Source of the DNA: Acridotheres tristis
Taxonomy: Eukaryota; Chordata; Aves; Passeriformes; Sturnidae
Direction of reading: 5' to 3'
DNA: 64,000 nucleotides
Assembly (NCBI GenBank): GCA_037013685.1
Contig: CM072889.1
Span: 1,807,976-1,871,975, forward strand
The translations under genes were made by a program, and so were the position numbers. Shown one piece after another: positions 61,943-64,000 of the stretch. The notes under the pieces were generated by a model. That model saw nothing but the letters and a program-made list of their open reading frames with translations, was not told where the DNA came from and did no database searches. Each line of letters starts with the position of its first letter. The first letter of the stretch is position 1.

Positions 61943-61970
61943 GGCCGGGGGCGGATGGAGGCGCTGGTGA
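61935..61970 (+). other. Upstream open reading frame overlapping the USP12/46-like start
   Basis: An ATG at 61935 opens an 11-residue frame (MAAAGGGWRRW) that ends with TGA at 61968-61970, 13 bases beyond the main ATG at 61955. It has A at -3 and G at +4, a stronger context than the main start (G at -3). If it lies within the mRNA it would reduce translation of the main frame. The YY1 context places it near the transcription start, so it may lie only partly in the transcript. Confidence 0.5.
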
Positions 61971-62002
61971 CGGTGCGGAGACTCGCCGCCGTCTGTACCA
62001 TG
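61955..62002 (+). CDS. USP12/USP46-like deubiquitinase, first coding exon (partial gene)
   Basis: The ATG at 61955 opens 16 codons, MEALVTVRRLAAVCTM, ending at a good donor ATG|GTGAGA in phase 0. USP12 begins with a peptide of the same length and pattern (ME-L-TV---A--CTM, followed by GANAS). USP46 has a related TVRNIASICNM start. USP12 and USP46 are cysteine-protease deubiquitinases activated by the WD-repeat proteins WDR48 and WDR20. The catalytic domain is in later exons, outside this window. The divergent RASL11-like neighbour matches the USP12/RASL11A and USP46/RASL11B pairs, which supports the call. The peptide differs from USP12 at about 7 of 16 positions although USP12 is normally highly conserved. 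That favours a distinct paralogue. The peptide is short, so orthology is uncertain. Confidence 0.65.
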
Positions 62003-64000
62003 GTGAGAGCCCTGGCGGCCGCCCGGTCCCGCCTGGCCGCTCCTCGGGGGCTGCCGGCCTTGTGCCCCTCGCTAAGCGGCGGGGAGGGCTCGCCTGGCGC
62101 CGTGCGAGCAGCAGAAGTGGCTCAGACCCATGGGTGCGGGAGGCCCCGCCGCCGGCACCGGCTGTGTGAGGGGGCCGGGGCGGAGCGGCCGGGGAAGGGC
62201 GAGGGAAGCGCGGGGAGTCGCGGCCGGGCTGAGCGCCGGGTCCAGCCCGGCCGGGGCTCGCAGGGATTTGGGATAATCGGGCTGAAATCCCGGTAGGAAA
62301 GATGTCGGAGGCTCGGCAGAAACGCGAACCCGGCGCTCCCGGTGGGTGTGTCTGCTGCCGCCTGTGCCCTGAAATGTTTTTCGGGCTGGTGGGTGCTGCC
62401 TTCCGAAGGGGAAAGGAATTGTCGAGCATTAATTGGCCTCGTGCCCGGGTCGTCGTCGGTTGTTGTGATAACTGAGTTCATTTTAAAGCTTGTTCTACTC
62501 GTTTATCAAAGCTGTGCAATCGCTCCACGTGCATGCGTGTACCAGGGACCGTCCCTGCTGCCGGGGAAAGAGGCAGGCTGCTAATTGCATGATTATGCAG
62601 AATTTTTAATGAAGTTACGCTGCTGTGTAAATAGAGCCCAGCAAGTGGTTGGGCCGGCGCCGGAGCACAGCTGACTCACAGTGAAATATCGCAGCCCGGC
62701 CGTGAAACACCAAAAATTACACAGAGAACCTTCTGGGAGGAGTTCTGAGCTCCAGCAGGGGCTGGAATTCCCAAATCCAGCAGAGGATCGGGCTGGGGGT
62801 GCCCACTTTGAGCAGTTTGGTTTTTATTGCTCCAAGGGCAGGTTTCCATCTCCTTTCTGCAGTCTCAGCAGGGACTCTTGCACACTCTGTTCTCACCTGT
62901 GTGGAAAAGGATTTTCCGAATTTTCCATGCAGGTGCTGACTCCCAGTTTAACTCCAGGCCCAGCTGAACTGAACTCAGTACAAACTGGGTATTTGCAGTT
63001 TCACATCCCTAACGAGAGACATTAATCTTTTCAAATCCCTGCCCATGGAGACCTCACTGGAAGTCTTTGGGAGAAGACCTCCCAGGACTTTATCCTTCCC
63101 TAATCTCACTAAATGGGTATTTTTCCCTACATCATTTGTATTTTTTAATTGCCCATCACAGACACAGGTGAGACTAAGGCCATGAGAGGTGAGTCACAGC
63201 TTTGCTGTGGAGTTCTGCACCCCAGAGGCAAGGGATTGACTCAATCCATGGAATATTTTGGATGCATTCCTGAGAGCAGCTGACTGAGCCTCAGACTGAG
63301 AGGGCAGATGGAAGGCAGAGCATTTCCCTGGGACTGTGCAGCCAGACCTGAGCACATTCCACTGGGATTTCTGCTCCTGTGCTTGCCTGGATTTTGGTTG
63401 GGATGGTGAGTGGAAGCTGGGCAGGTGCCTGTAGCCTCCCACTCCCCCTCCTGAAGTTCTGGGGGTGTTTTTTCCAAAGAACTTTTTTGTTCTGAGAGGC
63501 AGATTCTCCTCATTGTGTTTCAAGTGGAGAATTTGCTGTTTCAGTTCTGTGCAGAAATTGTAGAGCAGTGCTGGTAGCACTAAATAATTACATGAAACTG
63601 GCTTCCAGATTTCTTAATTAGTCGTTTAATCAAATCCTGTGGAATCTGTCAGCATCAGTGTTTTAGGTGCACGTGTAGCTTGGCTAAACTTCCTGTCAAT
63701 ATTAACATTTATTCCCTCATCTAGCCCTGGAAAATAAAAGTCTGGGTGCTGTATTTTAAAACTGGATCAGTTTATGTGCATGTCCAGCAAGTAAAAATAC
63801 TGTTTGGTTTGTCATAAAGGTATATGAAAAACCTGAGCCTTCTTTATAAAATCATTTAAATGCATGAACTAAGTCCCTTTGGGAACTGCTTTCTTCAGGA
63901 TTATGCTAATCTGTAGTGATTGTACAGGACTTGCCATATTTTTTTAGTAAAATATGCATTTTTTACCAACATTTCCAGTCATCATCTGTGCTCCAGGCTG
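62003..64000 (+). other. Intron 1 of the USP12/46-like gene (continues past the right edge)
   Basis: It begins GTGAGA in the CpG island and becomes AT-rich after about 62.4 kb. No exon resembling the GANASALEKEIG segment expected next was found, so exon 2 lies beyond 64000. A frame starting at the ATG at 62000 and running to 62296 is intron sequence in a GC-rich setting. Nothing else was recognised. Confidence 0.6.

Larger units (their letters stand above)
61820..62350 (+). promoter_or_regulatory. CpG-island promoter of the USP12/46-like gene
   Basis: Extremely CpG-dense and TATA-less (GGGCGGCGCGGGGGGCGCC, TTTCGGCGGCGCACGG, GGTGCGCAGCTGGCGC). It includes an NRF1-like TGCGCA and Sp1-like GGGCGG. 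A YY1-type site lies at 61932-61942. The features suit a housekeeping-type promoter reading right. Confidence 0.75.

Noticed and set aside
62000..62296. Frame from the ATG at 62000 as an alternative gene start
   Set aside because: This ATG is the last codon of the USP12/46-like exon, and the following GTGAGA is a splice donor. The downstream peptide is arginine/glycine-rich CpG-island sequence without a known domain.
61365..62429. 354-codon open frame on the minus strand
   Set aside because: It is antisense to the USP12/46-like exon and crosses a CR1 copy and the hexanucleotide array, giving glycine/arginine/aspartate strings. No known domain.

Overview
The window is vertebrate nuclear DNA, almost certainly from a bird. 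It has long introns, gene-poor AT-rich spacers, three compact CpG islands and several short 5'-truncated copies of the CR1 LINE, the typical avian retroposon. There is also one solo-LTR-like element of an endogenous retrovirus. No rRNA, tRNA, CRISPR or bacterial-type operon was seen.

Two genes can be identified from protein sequence. (1) A complete four-exon gene on the minus strand (coding exons 56214-56070, 54788-54732, 52493-52411 and 47918-47451) encodes a 250-residue Ras-like small GTPase of the RASL11 family. All splice phases agree and every junction is GT/AG. (2) On the plus strand, a CpG-island promoter at about 61.8-62.3 kb is followed by a 16-codon first coding exon (61955-62002). 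It resembles the N-terminus of the deubiquitinases USP12/USP46; the rest of that gene lies beyond the right edge. The two genes are divergent, about 5.7 kb apart between start codons. This is the same arrangement as USP12/RASL11A and USP46/RASL11B, the two ParaHox-linked paralogous blocks of vertebrates. The GTPase looks intermediate between RASL11A and RASL11B, and the USP peptide is diverged from both USP12 and USP46. The window may therefore be a third copy of this ancient gene pair, which is the main finding.

Layout: 1-96, a probable minus-strand exon carrying a start codon of an unidentified gene; 97-12.1 kb, probable intron of that gene; 11.7-12.5 kb, CpG island with a possible minus-strand 5' exon; 11.8-13.4 kb, a C-rich minisatellite with a 156-bp higher-order period; 13.4-47.4 kb, a long stretch with no recognisable exon but with CR1 fragments, a CpG cluster near 26 kb and a POU-octamer cluster near 30.8 kb; 47.45-56.2 kb, the RASL11-like gene, with an LTR in its last intron; 56.6-61.5 kb, spacer; 61.55-61.8 kb, a CCCGAT-type hexanucleotide array; 61.8-64 kb, promoter, exon 1 and part of intron 1 of the USP12/46-like gene.

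Most open frames of 60-200 codons here match nothing I know and are interpreted as chance frames in non-coding DNA. All identifications come from reading the sequence and from memory of the families; no search was run.
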